Below are positions 26,024 to 35,132 of a stretch of 64,000 nt of DNA, piece by piece (the first letter of the stretch is position 1; every line of letters begins with the position of its first letter). Made by a program: the position numbers and the translations under genes. Below the pieces are notes generated by a model that was not told the origin of the DNA, searched no databases, and saw only the letters and a list, made by a program, of their open reading frames with translations. This stretch comes from Terriglobia bacterium (GTDB lineage: Bacteria; Acidobacteriota; Terriglobia; Bryobacterales; Bryobacteraceae). The stretch is taken from positions 1 to 64,000 of the forward strand of contig JAJPJN010000046.1 in NCBI GenBank assembly GCA_021324185.1, read 5' to 3'.

Positions 26024-26778
26024 TTCGGGTTGTGCTGGTGGATGACGAGCCGCCCGCGCGCCGTAAACTGCGCCGCCTTCTCTCGACGGAAACAGATTTC
26101 AAGATTGTGGGCGAGGCGGGTTCGGGAGCGGAAGCAGTAGAGATTCTGAACAGCCTGCAACCGGATCTGGTCTTTCTGGATATCCAGCTACCCGATTGCT
26201 CAGGGTTTGACGTTATCGAGTCGTTAAACAGCCGCGACTGGCTATCTATTGTTTTCGTTACTGCGCACGATCATTTCGCTCTAAAGGCTTTCGATGTGTA
26301 TGCGATTGATTACATTTTGAAGCCAGTGGAACCTACTCGTTTTGCGCAATCACTAGAACGCGTTCGCGGGCTGATGGAACGCGGCGCGAGCAAACAGTTG
26401 GCGAGCCGCCTGAGCGAGCTTGTGACGACGCTACGTTCGAATCCGGCATACGCGCGACGGCTGCTGGTCCAGGAGAATGGCCGCTGCTTTTTTATTGATG
26501 TGGCAAATATCGACTGGATCGAAGCGGTCCGCAACTATGCCTGCATTCATTCCGGCGATAAGACGCACATTGTGCGCAGCACGTTAGACGCGCTGCAGGC
26601 GAAGCTTGATCCGGGGCTGTTCCGCCGCATCAACCGTTCTGAAATCGTGAATGTGGACCGCATTGCCGAGGTGCGCTCCTGGTTTCATGGCGATCAGAAG
26701 ATTGTATTGAAGAGTGGCGCCGAGTTGAACTGGAGCCGCCGCTATCGCGAGCCGCTGGAAGAGCTGGAAAAAGCGTAG
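26020..26778 (+). CDS. LytTR-family response regulator
   Basis: A 252-residue regulator. The receiver domain (1-120) has the acidic pocket LVDDEPPARR, phospho-acceptor Asp54 in LVFLDIQLPD, and conserved Lys in YILKPVEP. The C-terminal LytTR DNA-binding domain is seen in CFFIDVANIDWIEAVRNYACIH, then TLDALQAKL, FRRINRSEIVNVDRIAEV and VLKSGAELNWSRRYREPL. It is coupled by a four-base overlap to the upstream LytS-like kinase, its likely partner. Targets cannot be read; the next gene on the strand (quinoprotein) starts 86 bases on. Confidence 0.94.
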   Translation: MIRVVLVDDEPPARRKLRRLLSTETDFKIVGEAGSGAEAVEILNSLQPDLVFLDIQLPDCSGFDVIESLNSRDWLSIVFVTAHDHFALKAFDVYAIDYILKPVEPTRFAQSLERVRGLMERGASKQLASRLSELVTTLRSNPAYARRLLVQENGRCFFIDVANIDWIEAVRNYACIHSGDKTHIVRSTLDALQAKLDPGLFRRINRSEIVNVDRIAEVRSWFHGDQKIVLKSGAELNWSRRYREPLEELEKA

Positions 26779-26864
26779 GCCGCGAAGACCCGCTGGTCAC
26801 GCCGGAAATCCCGTTTGTCCCATTTAAGGGGACGCGCCCGGCCAGCGAGCACGAAACTGATCTT

Positions 26865-28787
26865 ATGCAGACTGCGACACGTGCAAGCTTAGCGATTTTC
26901 CTGAGCAGCGTTTTTCTTTTTGCCGGGCAAAATGGGGACTGGCCCGCATACGGCCATGATCCGGGAGGACAGCGATTCTCGCCTCTGAGCGCGATCAACC
27001 GGTCCAATGTTAAATCGCTGAAAGTTGCCTGGATGTACCGGACCGGCGATGCCTATGCGCCAAAGAACGGGTCGAAGCCAACGCAGTTTGAAGCAACGCC
27101 GCTGTATGTGGACGGAGCGCTTTATATCGGAACGCCGTTGGGCCGTGTTATTGCTCTCGATCCGGTGACTGGGAAAGAGCGCTGGTCCTATGACTCGCAC
27201 GTGGACAGAGACAAGGGATATGGCGATTTTGCGACCCGCGGGGTTTCGACCTGGAAGTCTGATGACGGAAAGCGGCGCATTTACATTGCCACCATCGACG
27301 CGCGACTGATTGCGCTGGATGGCGCAACAGGAAAGCCATGCGGGGATTTCGGGGACAACGGCGTAGTGGATCTGCGCAAGGGACTGCGAATTGCTCCGCA
27401 CGAATTCGCTGATTACGAAGAAACATCGCCACCCGCGGTGATCGGCAACACGCTGGTGGTGGGTTCAGGCATTCAAGATAACGGCTGGACGAACGAGCCT
27501 AGTGGCGAAGTGCGTGCGTTTGATGCCCGCACAGGCAGACTGAAATGGACTTGGGATCCGATACCGCAATCACCCAAAGCGGCCGGCGCGGATACGTGGA
27601 AGAACAACAGCGCCGCGCATACGGGTGCGGCGAATGCATGGAGCGTCATCGCGGCGGATACCGAACGCAATCTGGTGTTCGTGCCGACGGGGAGCGCGAG
27701 CCCGGATTTCTATGGCGGAACCCGACTTGGCAATAATTTGTTCGCGAATTCGATTGTTGCGTTGCGAGCCGATACCGGCAAGCTCGTCTGGTACTTCCAA
27801 TTGGTTCACCACGATCTTTGGGATTACGATTTAGCTGCGCCGCCGTTGCTGTTTGATGTTCATCGGAATGGCAAGACGATTCCGGCGATTGCGGTCAGCG
27901 GCAAGACGGGGAACCTCTTCATCCTGAATCGCGAAACCGGCGAACCCATATTCGGAGTGGAAGAACGCGCCGTTCCTAAGAGCGACGTGCCGGGCGAAGA
28001 GACATCGCCGACGCAGCCGTTTCCTATCAAACCGGCTCCGGTGACGCCGCAAAAGATTACGGTAGATGAGGCCTTCGGTATCGACGATGCGGATCGTAAT
28101 TATTGCCGCGCGGAAATGAGCAAGCTTCGCATGGGTAGCATCTTCACACCGCCGTCGCTTCAAGGCTCGCTGTTCCTGCCGGGGAATATCGGCGGTCAAA
28201 ACTGGGGCGGCATGGCATACGATCCGGTACATCAACTGCTGGTTATGCCGTCGAACCATCTGGCCTCGGAAGTCCGCCTGTTTCCGAGCAGCGGCTTTCA
28301 GGAAGTACGCGCCTCCCAGCGGGAGCGAAAGCTGGATGGCGATTGGGAGATCTCACCGCAGCACGGCGCTCCGTACGGGATGATGCGGCGTTTTCTTCTC
28401 AGCCCGAAGCGCGTCCCCTGCACGCCTCCACCATGGGGCACCTTGCTTGCGATTGATACCACGACGGGCGATAAGAAATGGGAAGTTCCGCTGGGACAGT
28501 TCAGCCGGAATGCTCCTGCCGCGTGGGGGTCGATCTCGCTGGGCGGGCCAATCGTCACGGCAGGAGGGCTCGTTTTCACCGGGGGCACGCTTGTGCCGGC
28601 GCTTTATGCGTTCGACGTGGAAACGGGGCAGCAGCTTTGGAAGGCCGATTTGCCTTCGAGCGCAAAGGCCACTCCTATGACTTTTCAAGGTCCAGACGGG
28701 AACCAGTACTTGGTGGTGTGTGCAGGCGGGTTTGGTATTCCAGACCTCTCGCCGCTCGGAGATTATGTAGTGGCGTTCCGGTTGTAA
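26865..28787 (+). CDS. PQQ-dependent quinoprotein dehydrogenase
   Basis: A 640-residue exported protein (signal peptide ending near VFLFAGQ) with a beta-propeller of quinoprotein blades. Six tryptophan-docking-type repeats of the AxDxxTGKxxW form are visible: VIALDPVTGKERW, LIALDGATGKPCG, VRAFDARTGRLKW, IVALRADTGKLVW, LLAIDTTTGDKKW and LYAFDVETGQQLW. The start DWPAYGHDPGGQRFSPLS and HHDLWDYDLAAPPLL are typical of glucose/alcohol-type dehydrogenases. It lacks both N-terminal membrane helices and a heme CxxCH motif, so it should be a soluble periplasmic enzyme passing electrons to an unknown acceptor. The substrate is unresolved. It follows the two-component pair on the same strand. Confidence 0.93.
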   Translation: MQTATRASLAIFLSSVFLFAGQNGDWPAYGHDPGGQRFSPLSAINRSNVKSLKVAWMYRTGDAYAPKNGSKPTQFEATPLYVDGALYIGTPLGRVIALDPVTGKERWSYDSHVDRDKGYGDFATRGVSTWKSDDGKRRIYIATIDARLIALDGATGKPCGDFGDNGVVDLRKGLRIAPHEFADYEETSPPAVIGNTLVVGSGIQDNGWTNEPSGEVRAFDARTGRLKWTWDPIPQSPKAAGADTWKNNSAAHTGAANAWSVIAADTERNLVFVPTGSASPDFYGGTRLGNNLFANSIVALRADTGKLVWYFQLVHHDLWDYDLAAPPLLFDVHRNGKTIPAIAVSGKTGNLFILNRETGEPIFGVEERAVPKSDVPGEETSPTQPFPIKPAPVTPQKITVDEAFGIDDADRNYCRAEMSKLRMGSIFTPPSLQGSLFLPGNIGGQNWGGMAYDPVHQLLVMPSNHLASEVRLFPSSGFQEVRASQRERKLDGDWEISPQHGAPYGMMRRFLLSPKRVPCTPPPWGTLLAIDTTTGDKKWEVPLGQFSRNAPAAWGSISLGGPIVTAGGLVFTGGTLVPALYAFDVETGQQLWKADLPSSAKATPMTFQGPDGNQYLVVCAGGFGIPDLSPLGDYVVAFRL

Positions 28788-28832
28788 AGCCTCAGCGTCG
28801 CGATAGCTTGACTACAATGTAGCGATAAAGCT

Positions 28833-31800
28833 ATGACTCGTCTCGCACGTGTTTTTGTATCCGCCGCTCTGACTCTGGTATCGGCCCCGCTGGTGTTTGC
28901 TCAGGCCGGCACAGCGGAAAAGTTTGCACGGGACCCCAAACAAACGGTCGATCAGTGGTATACCGATCGGATTCAAAAATACACGACGCAATCGACGCTG
29001 AATTCGATGCTGACGAATTATTTGCCTGCATCGCAAACAGTGCCGACACCGGCGAAGGTGCTGGGCGATATTGCAGGCGCGCCGAATATGTTGCCGTATG
29101 CGGAAGACGTGTACAGCTATTTCCGGATGCTGGCGGCGGCAAGCCCGCGCGTGAAAGTGTTCACGATCGGGCACACCGAAGAGGGGCGAGAGATGATTGC
29201 AGCCGCGATTGCGGACGAATCATTGCTCGCGAAAGCGAAAGAGAACGATGAGCGCCTGGCGAAGCTGGGCGATCCGCGAACGATTGCGATGAACGATGCC
29301 GCCGCTGAGAAGCTGGTTGGGCAATCATTTCCGGTTTATTACATCACTGGAACGATTCATTCCACCGAGACCGGCGCTCCGACGGCGCTGATGGAGCTGG
29401 CTTACCGGCTGGTTGTCGACAATGCGCCGTATATCCAATACATCCGCACGCATATGATCACGCTCATCACTCCGGTGGTGGAGGTGGATGGACGTGACCG
29501 CATGGTGGACGTCTATAAGTGGCACCGGGCTCATCCGAACGAAAATTGGCCGCGGCTCGCTTATTGGGGTCACTATGTGGCGCATGACAACAATCGCGAC
29601 GCGATGGCGATGACGCTCGCGCTGACAAACAATGTTTTAAATACGTATTTGAAATGGCACGCGCTGGTGCTGCATGACCTGCACGAATCGGTGCCATTTC
29701 TTTATGACAATACGGTCGGCGACGGGCCGTACAATCCGTGGATCGATCCGATGCTGTCGGATGAATGGGCATCTCTCGCGTGGGACAACGTCGCCCAGAT
29801 GCAGAACTTCGGCATGCCGGGTGTTTTCACGCACGGCAGCTTCGATACCTGGAGCCCCGGTTATCTGATGTTTCTCGCCGGGCTGCACAACGGCATCAGC
29901 CGGCTATATGAGACTTTCGGCAATGGCGGCGCCGATACCGAGAAGCGCATCCTCACTCCGAACGAATATTCGCGCACGTGGTATCGCGAGAATCCGCCGT
30001 ATCCGGTTGTCGAGTGGTCACAGCGCGACAACAACAACTACGAAGAATCGGCGCTGTTATCGACTCTGAGTTACTTTGCACACAATGGCCCGCACTTTCT
30101 ACACAACTACTATTTGAAGAGCAAGCGATCAATTGATAAGCCGAACGAAGCGGGGCCTGCCGCTTATGTGCTGGCTGCTGATGAAGCGGCCGAGAACCGG
30201 CAGATGCAGCTTTTGAAGGTGTTAGAAAAGCAGCATGTCGAGATCAGCCGGCTGACGGATCCCGTGACTGTTACGCTTCCCGCGCCGCCGCATGCACGCC
30301 AATCGGACGACAAGGAAGAAAAAGGCCCTAAGACGCAGACGTTCCCGGCGGGCAGCTTCGTTATCCGTATGGATCAGCCATTCTCGCGGGTTGCAGATGC
30401 TCTGCTCGACCGGCAGTACTGGTCGCCGGACGATCCACAAAAGCATCCATATGATGACACCGGCTGGTCATTCGGCGATCTCTTCAACGCAAATGCCGTG
30501 CGCATTACCGATCACGCCATACTCAGCGCCAAAATGGAACAGGTTGCCGACCTTTCAAAGCTGGTGGCCGGGGCTCCTGAAGGCGGATCGATTTACGCCG
30601 TTGATGACAGCGGGCAAATCAGTCTGGCGGGTCTCGTCTTTGCGCTGAAAGGAGCTGACGTCTCGGTGGCGGAAGCAGCTTTTGATAGCGGCGGGCATCA
30701 CTTTCAGGCGGGATCGCTGATCATCAAGCAGGTCGATTCGAGCCGTTTGCAACCCGCGCTGAAGGATCTGGATCTCAAAGCGTACACATTGACAAGTGCG
30801 CCCACGATTCAGACGCACGCCGCCGCGGCGCCCCGCATCGCTTTCATGCATACTTGGCTATTCACGCAAACAGAGGGCTGGTGGCGCATGGCCTTCGATA
30901 ACGTGCATGTGCCGTACGACTACATCAGCACGCAAACCGCAGCGCAGGAAGTGAACCTGCGTAGTAAATATGACGTGATTATCTTTGCTCCGGTGGGCAA
31001 CACATCCCCGGCGCAGATCATCACCGGGCTGCCGATGTGGGGCAATGCCCTGCCCTGGCAGAAGACGTCGATGACGCCGAACATTGGCAGACTCGATGCC
31101 ACCGAAGATATGCGCCCCGGACTGGGCTTTTCGGGTATTGCCAATCTGAAACGGTTTGTCGAAGATGGCGGCCTGCTGATCACATGTGAAGACACGTCGC
31201 AACTGGCAATTGACGAAGGCCTTGCACCGGGCGTATTCGTAGCGCCACGGCGCAACATACATGTTGTCGGCACGGTACTGAAAGCTGTAACTGTCGATAA
31301 GAATCATCCGGTCGGTTACGGTTACGACGGCAGCCTCGCGGTTTACAGTAAGGACGGCATGGCGTTCACCATCAGCAACACGGTGGTGAATCGGAACGTA
31401 CTTACTGAAAAGGAATACAAGCGGCCTACGGGACGCGGCGGCCCGGATGACGATGATATTCCGGAGGGCCGACCAATTGAGAAGCCGGCGCCACTGCCTT
31501 CGCCCAAGCCATGGCAGGCAACTCCACTGAACGAAGAGCAGACGCGCAATAATCCATATCTGATCCCGCGGGAGTACCGGCCTAACGTGATTATGCGCTA
31601 CTCGGAAAATAATGGATTGCTGATCTCGGGACTACTGGAGGGAGGGGATGCCATTGCGCAACGCCCAATGGTGGTTGATGCACATTTGGGGAAAGGCAAC
31701 GTGCTGCTGTTTGCGAACAACCCGATCTACCGTGGCGAGACCATCGGCAGCTACGCGCTGGTGTTCAACGCGATCGTGAACTTCAATCACTTGAACGTCG

Positions 31801-31835
31801 CATCACATGAAACGCTTACAGCGGATGGCAAGTAA
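28833..31835 (+). CDS. Secreted M14-family zinc carboxypeptidase
   Basis: A 1000-residue protein with a signal peptide (VFVSAALTLVSAPLVFAQ). The M14 catalytic part lies in residues 90-390: zinc motif HxxE in GTIHSTETGAP near 175-178 and the third ligand His in LHDLHES near 283. Residues 640-1000 form a second globular part without a recognised motif (VLLFANNPIYRGETIGSYAL near the end). It is longer than typical 300-450-residue M14 domains but matches large secreted acidobacterial paralogues. Probably degrades peptides or cell-wall material outside the cytoplasm. It starts 45 bases after the quinoprotein stop. Confidence 0.88.
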   Translation: MTRLARVFVSAALTLVSAPLVFAQAGTAEKFARDPKQTVDQWYTDRIQKYTTQSTLNSMLTNYLPASQTVPTPAKVLGDIAGAPNMLPYAEDVYSYFRMLAAASPRVKVFTIGHTEEGREMIAAAIADESLLAKAKENDERLAKLGDPRTIAMNDAAAEKLVGQSFPVYYITGTIHSTETGAPTALMELAYRLVVDNAPYIQYIRTHMITLITPVVEVDGRDRMVDVYKWHRAHPNENWPRLAYWGHYVAHDNNRDAMAMTLALTNNVLNTYLKWHALVLHDLHESVPFLYDNTVGDGPYNPWIDPMLSDEWASLAWDNVAQMQNFGMPGVFTHGSFDTWSPGYLMFLAGLHNGISRLYETFGNGGADTEKRILTPNEYSRTWYRENPPYPVVEWSQRDNNNYEESALLSTLSYFAHNGPHFLHNYYLKSKRSIDKPNEAGPAAYVLAADEAAENRQMQLLKVLEKQHVEISRLTDPVTVTLPAPPHARQSDDKEEKGPKTQTFPAGSFVIRMDQPFSRVADALLDRQYWSPDDPQKHPYDDTGWSFGDLFNANAVRITDHAILSAKMEQVADLSKLVAGAPEGGSIYAVDDSGQISLAGLVFALKGADVSVAEAAFDSGGHHFQAGSLIIKQVDSSRLQPALKDLDLKAYTLTSAPTIQTHAAAAPRIAFMHTWLFTQTEGWWRMAFDNVHVPYDYISTQTAAQEVNLRSKYDVIIFAPVGNTSPAQIITGLPMWGNALPWQKTSMTPNIGRLDATEDMRPGLGFSGIANLKRFVEDGGLLITCEDTSQLAIDEGLAPGVFVAPRRNIHVVGTVLKAVTVDKNHPVGYGYDGSLAVYSKDGMAFTISNTVVNRNVLTEKEYKRPTGRGGPDDDDIPEGRPIEKPAPLPSPKPWQATPLNEEQTRNNPYLIPREYRPNVIMRYSENNGLLISGLLEGGDAIAQRPMVVDAHLGKGNVLLFANNPIYRGETIGSYALVFNAIVNFNHLNVASHETLTADGK

Positions 31836-31991
31836 GCCGTAAAGCGAACAGGTTACGCAGTACTAGAACACGCTGCACGTTCGTGAATCGACTTTAACGT
31901 GACGGCCCTCAACCAAATTTGGAGCTTTTCGTTTCTAGCAGCAGAGAGTGACGAGTAAGTCACCGAAAAGAAACTTAGTTGGAGGAGAGTC

Positions 31992-32540
31992 ATGAAAAAC
32001 GTTGCACTAACATCCATCCTCGCGGGGCTTTTTGCGGTTATGAGTTTCGCGCAGGTTAATCAACGGCGTGAAAATCAACAGGACCGCCTCGCGCAAGGCG
32101 TTCAGTCGGGCCAGTTGACACCAGGGGAGGCGGCAAACCTGGAAAATCAGGAGCGCGCACTGAACGGCGAAATCCGCGCCGATCGCAAAGCCAATGGTGG
32201 CAAGCTGACGGCTGCTGAAAAACAGCAGATCAATGCGCAGCAAAACACGCTTAGCCACGAAATCTACACAGATAAGCACAATGCCAGCGCGGACCATTTC
32301 GGTAACAGCGAAGTGGGACGGCGCGAGGAGAATCAGCAGGACCGCATTGCCCAAGGTATTAAGTCGGGCAAGCTGACTGCGGGAGAAGCAGCCAATCTGG
32401 AAAGCCGCGAGACCGCGCTGAATCAGGAAGTCAGGGCGGATCGCAAAGCGAATGGCGGCCATCTGACGGGCGCCGAAAAACGCCAGATCAACCGGCAGCA
32501 GAATCACCTGAGCCGGGCGATCTATCGCAGCAAACACTAG
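31992..32540 (+). CDS. Secreted protein with two tandem 69-residue helical repeats
   Basis: A 182-residue protein with a signal peptide (SILAGLFAVMSFAQ). Two direct repeats cover residues 28-96 and 114-182 and agree at about 50 of 69 positions (unit core NQQDRxAQGxxSGxLTxGEAANLE, then EIRADRKANGGxLTxAEKxQIN). Charged, Gln/Asn-rich, predicted all-helical. Similar proteins occur in many soil bacteria without known function. GGAGGAG at 31981-31987 gives a strong Shine-Dalgarno sequence for ATG 31992. A terminator-like hairpin follows at 32573-32599, so it is probably a single-gene unit with good expression. Confidence 0.85.
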   Translation: MKNVALTSILAGLFAVMSFAQVNQRRENQQDRLAQGVQSGQLTPGEAANLENQERALNGEIRADRKANGGKLTAAEKQQINAQQNTLSHEIYTDKHNASADHFGNSEVGRREENQQDRIAQGIKSGKLTAGEAANLESRETALNQEVRADRKANGGHLTGAEKRQINRQQNHLSRAIYRSKH

Positions 32541-32572
32541 GAGGGACGTGTAGCGAGTTGCGATAGAAACTT

Positions 32573-32599
32573 GGGGCACAGCCGGCGCGACTGTGCCCC
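32573..32599 (+). terminator. Terminator-like hairpin after the duplicated-repeat protein gene
   Basis: GGGGCACAG, nine-base loop, CTGTGCCCC: a perfect nine-base-pair stem beginning 32 bases after the stop codon. The downstream run (GTTTCTTT) is only partly T-rich and begins seven bases later. Confidence 0.55.
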
Positions 32600-32656
32600 C
32601 CGCCGTTTCTTTGCGCAGCAAAGAACTTCCTGCCAATTACGCTATACTCCTCGCAT

Positions 32657-33265
32657 ATGGGTTTAGCGCAGCGCTCGCGAGTTTCCTACGCTCCGGCGCG
32701 TATTGGTGATCATGCCGCGGATAACCTGCGCTTCATCCGCGACACAATGGAGCGAGCCGCCTCCTTCACGGCGGTGCCTGGTCTGGGAGGCATCCTGATC
32801 GGCGTCACGGCCATGGCGGCCGGCGCCCTGGCGGCAAACCGAGACCCTTCCCGGCAGTTCACTATCTGGTGCGCTGAAGCAATCCTGGCGACACTGATCG
32901 CCTATCTGGCCGTACGCCGCAAATCGAAGCGCCTCACAATGTCATTGCAGACACGGGCGGCCCGGCGCGCGCTGCTGAGCTTTATGCCTCCGTTGCTCGC
33001 GGGAGCGGCACTCACGGCGGCTCTGGTGCGCATTGGCGCATTTTCGGTTTTGCCGCCGCTGTGGCTTCTTTGCTACGGGGCGGCAGTCGTAACGGGCGGC
33101 GCGTTTTCAGTACGAATTGTTCCGGTGATGGGGCTTTGCTTCATGCTGAGCGGCGCATGCGCGGCATTTTGCCCAGCCGCGTGGGGCAACGGATTTTTGA
33201 TGTTCGGCTTTGGCGGCCTGCACATTGTTTTCGGCGCTATTATTTCGAGGAGGCATGGTGGCTAG
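32657..33265 (+). CDS. Integral membrane protein of unknown function
   Basis: A 202-residue protein with an N-terminal soluble part (RIGDHAADNLRFIRDTMERAASF) and about six hydrophobic helices (VPGLGGILIGVTAMAAGALA, AILATLIAYLAV, LLSFMPPLLAGAALTAALV, LPPLWLLCYGAAVVTGG, VPVMGLCFMLSGACAAFC, FLMFGFGGLHIVFGAII). I recognise no family name. It overlaps the following winged-helix regulator gene by 11 bases; such membrane-protein plus one-domain-regulator pairs are common in Acidobacteria. TATACT at 32643-32648 lies eight bases before ATG 32657 and no Shine-Dalgarno sequence is seen. Confidence 0.8.
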   Translation: MGLAQRSRVSYAPARIGDHAADNLRFIRDTMERAASFTAVPGLGGILIGVTAMAAGALAANRDPSRQFTIWCAEAILATLIAYLAVRRKSKRLTMSLQTRAARRALLSFMPPLLAGAALTAALVRIGAFSVLPPLWLLCYGAAVVTGGAFSVRIVPVMGLCFMLSGACAAFCPAAWGNGFLMFGFGGLHIVFGAIISRRHGG

Positions 33266-33656
33266 AACCGCAATCGCACCGCTGCCCGAAAAACCGCAAG
33301 CCGGCGAACCCGCAGCCAAGCTGGCGCGGGCCGGACGCCGGCAGGAGACGGTCGAAAACGCGCTCCCTAATCTGGATCGTGTCATTCATGAGCGCATGCG
33401 CCTTGGGATCGTGAGCGCGCTTGCCGTAAACGATTCACTTACGTTTAACGAACTCAAGAAGCTGCTGCAGACCACGGATGGGAATCTGAGCGTGCATGCG
33501 CGGCGCTTAGAAGAAGCCGAATATGTGGAGTGCACCAAGACCTTCGAAGGCCGCATGCCGCGGACGGAATATCGTCTTACGGATGCCGGGCGCAAAGCAT
33601 TCGAGCGCTATCTGAATCACATGGAAGCGCTGATTCAGGCCATGCGCGAACGCTGA
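33255..33656 (+). CDS. Winged-helix transcriptional regulator (MarR/ArsR-like, single domain)
   Basis: A 133-residue protein. The first 40 residues are Ala/Pro/Arg-rich. The rest is a winged helix: LDRVIHERMRLGIVSALAVNDSLTFNELKKLL, recognition helix TTDGNLSVHARRLEEAEYV, and wing KTFEGRMPRTEYRLTDAGRKAFERYL. This matches the short winged-helix DNA-binding domain family often seen next to membrane proteins. ATG 33255 has GAGGAGG ending two bases earlier in the end of the preceding gene. Likely controls its own operon (inference). Confidence 0.88.
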   Translation: MVARTAIAPLPEKPQAGEPAAKLARAGRRQETVENALPNLDRVIHERMRLGIVSALAVNDSLTFNELKKLLQTTDGNLSVHARRLEEAEYVECTKTFEGRMPRTEYRLTDAGRKAFERYLNHMEALIQAMRER

Positions 33657-33684
33657 GCGGCTGCCTGATTGATACTCTCTTGGA

Positions 33685-34517
33685 ATGCAGCGCAGAAGCG
33701 CAGAGAGCGATAGCGACTCGCTGTACGCGAAAAACCGAAGACAGGTATTGGCGGGGCTGGCGGCTTCGTGGTTAGCCACATCTATTGCTGAGGCGCAGAC
33801 GGACGCGCCTGCGAACACGTATCTCGAACTCAAAACGTGGCGGCTGCACAACAGCCAGGAGGATCAGGCCACTCGCGTTCAGGAGTATTTAAAAACCGGT
33901 TTACTGCCGGCGCTTGCGCGTGCCGGAGCCAGGCTGGCGGGCGCGTTTTCGAATGTAATCGGTGAGGATGGCCCGTATTACGTGACGCTGGCTGAATACG
34001 CGTCGCTCAAAGCCTTTGAAGACGTGCTGGGGGCGATGAGGGCGGATGCGGCACATGAGCGTGCGCTCGAAAGCTTTCCTCCGGCCCAGGTTTGCCCTTC
34101 GTCCACGTGGAAAGCAGTTTGTTGCGCAGCTTCGACGGCATGCCGAGGATCACCTATCCGGATGCTGCCGAAAAGCGCCCGCCGCGGATTTTTGAGCTGC
34201 GGACGTATGAATCGCAGTCGTTCCTCACCTTACGCCGCAAAATCGGCATGTTTAACGGCGGCGAAATGCAGATTTTTGAGCGGCTGAAGATGCGTCCGGT
34301 GTTCTTCGGCGAAACGATTGCGGGCCCTAAGCAGCCGAATCTGCAGTACATGCTCTCCTACGATGACCTCGCGGCACGCGACAGACTGTGGCATGAATTC
34401 GGCAACGATCCGGAGTGGAAAAAGCTTAGTGGCGAGCCACAACTTAAAGACGCTGAGATTGTGGCCAATATCAGCAACGCGATCCTGCGGCCGTTGACGT
34501 TTTCGCCGATACGGTGA
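33685..34517 (+). pseudogene. NIPSNAP-family protein gene broken by a frameshift
   Basis: The first part, from ATG 33685, has a twin-arginine-like leader (NRRQVLAGLAASWLATSIAEAQ) and the first NIPSNAP domain (YLELKTWRLHNSQEDQATRV, LAGAFSNVIGEDGPYYVTL, RADAAHERALESF). After about codon 132 the family sequence continues in the next frame, from about 34083 (GPGLPFVHVESSLLRSFDGMPRI, then RIFELRTYESQSFLTLRRK, MRPVFFGETI, LQYMLSYDDLAARDRLWHEF), to the stop at 34517. One inserted base or two missing bases near 34083-34092 explain it. Without the shift it would be a normal protein of about 277 residues with two NIPSNAP domains. A sequencing error cannot be excluded. Confidence 0.82.
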
Positions 34518-34531
34518 GTTAACTTTAAGAT

Positions 34532-34714
34532 ATGGCCGAAGCGCAATTTGACCGCCCAGTGCCTCAGTTAACTGAGCAGGAAGACGATGAGACTCTGGCG
34601 GCCATTGACCGGGGAAGCGAAGACGCCAAAGCAGGCCGCGTGGTTTCCCTCGAAGAAGCCCGGCGCTATATCGACCAGTGGCATTCAAGATCATCATCAC
34701 CCAAGAAGCCCTAA
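34532..34714 (+). CDS. Antitoxin of a ParE/RelE-type toxin-antitoxin pair
   Basis: A 60-residue acidic protein (DRPVPQLTEQEDDETLAAIDRG, then GRVVSLEEARRYIDQW). The C-terminal VSLEEARRYIDQW resembles the toxin-binding end of short antitoxins preceding RelE/ParE toxins; no N-terminal ribbon-helix-helix is obvious. It overlaps the toxin gene by 37 bases in another frame, which fits coupled expression. Function is assigned mainly from position and size. Confidence 0.7.
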   Translation: MAEAQFDRPVPQLTEQEDDETLAAIDRGSEDAKAGRVVSLEEARRYIDQWHSRSSSPKKP

Positions 34715-34968
34715 AGGACCTGGGTGAGATTCTGGACTACATTGGTGCAGACGATCCGGATGCAGCTGCCCGATTCGGAAAAACTCTTCTGAATCACAGC
34801 GAGATACTTAGTGCATTCCCGCACCTGGGAGTCATCGTGGACAGGCGTGAAAATGTTCGCAGCCTTCTACATACGCCTGTACGCATTTACTACCAAGTTG
34901 ATGAAAGCCGGAAGGCTATACAAATCGTCCACTTTTGGCACACTTCACGCCGGCCGCCGGCACTCTAA
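34678..34968 (+). CDS. RelE/ParE-family toxin
   Basis: A 96-residue protein with the ParE/RelE superfamily layout: FKIIITQEALKDLGEILDYI (strand-helix), DDPDAAARFGKTLL, SAFPHLGVIVDRRENVRSLL, YRIYYQVD-like VRIYYQVDESRKAIQIVHFWHTSR. ParE members inhibit DNA gyrase and RelE members cut mRNA on the ribosome; the sequence alone does not separate them. The start is GTG 34678 within the antitoxin gene. A complete pair. Confidence 0.86.
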   Translation: MAFKIIITQEALKDLGEILDYIGADDPDAAARFGKTLLNHSEILSAFPHLGVIVDRRENVRSLLHTPVRIYYQVDESRKAIQIVHFWHTSRRPPAL

Positions 34969-35132
34969 ATCCAAAACAGGGCGACAGCTCAATTTCATGT
35001 GATGCACAAGGCCGTATTTCTCGCGCTTTCCGCAGCGATAATCTAGCGCCCGCGCCAAACGCACTACCGGACAATACTTGGCCTGAGCCAACGCGCGGCG
35101 CGGCTGAAGCGTCATATCATGTAAATAATCGT

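Noticed and set aside
28807-28832. TTGACT and ATAAAG before the M14 gene as a promoter
   Set aside because: Spacing is only about 11 bases.
31836-31991. Intergenic region with a GTGAC-gagtaa-GTCAC inverted repeat and CCAAATTTGG palindrome before the repeat protein gene
   Set aside because: Both are short and could arise by chance; no riboswitch or promoter pattern fits.
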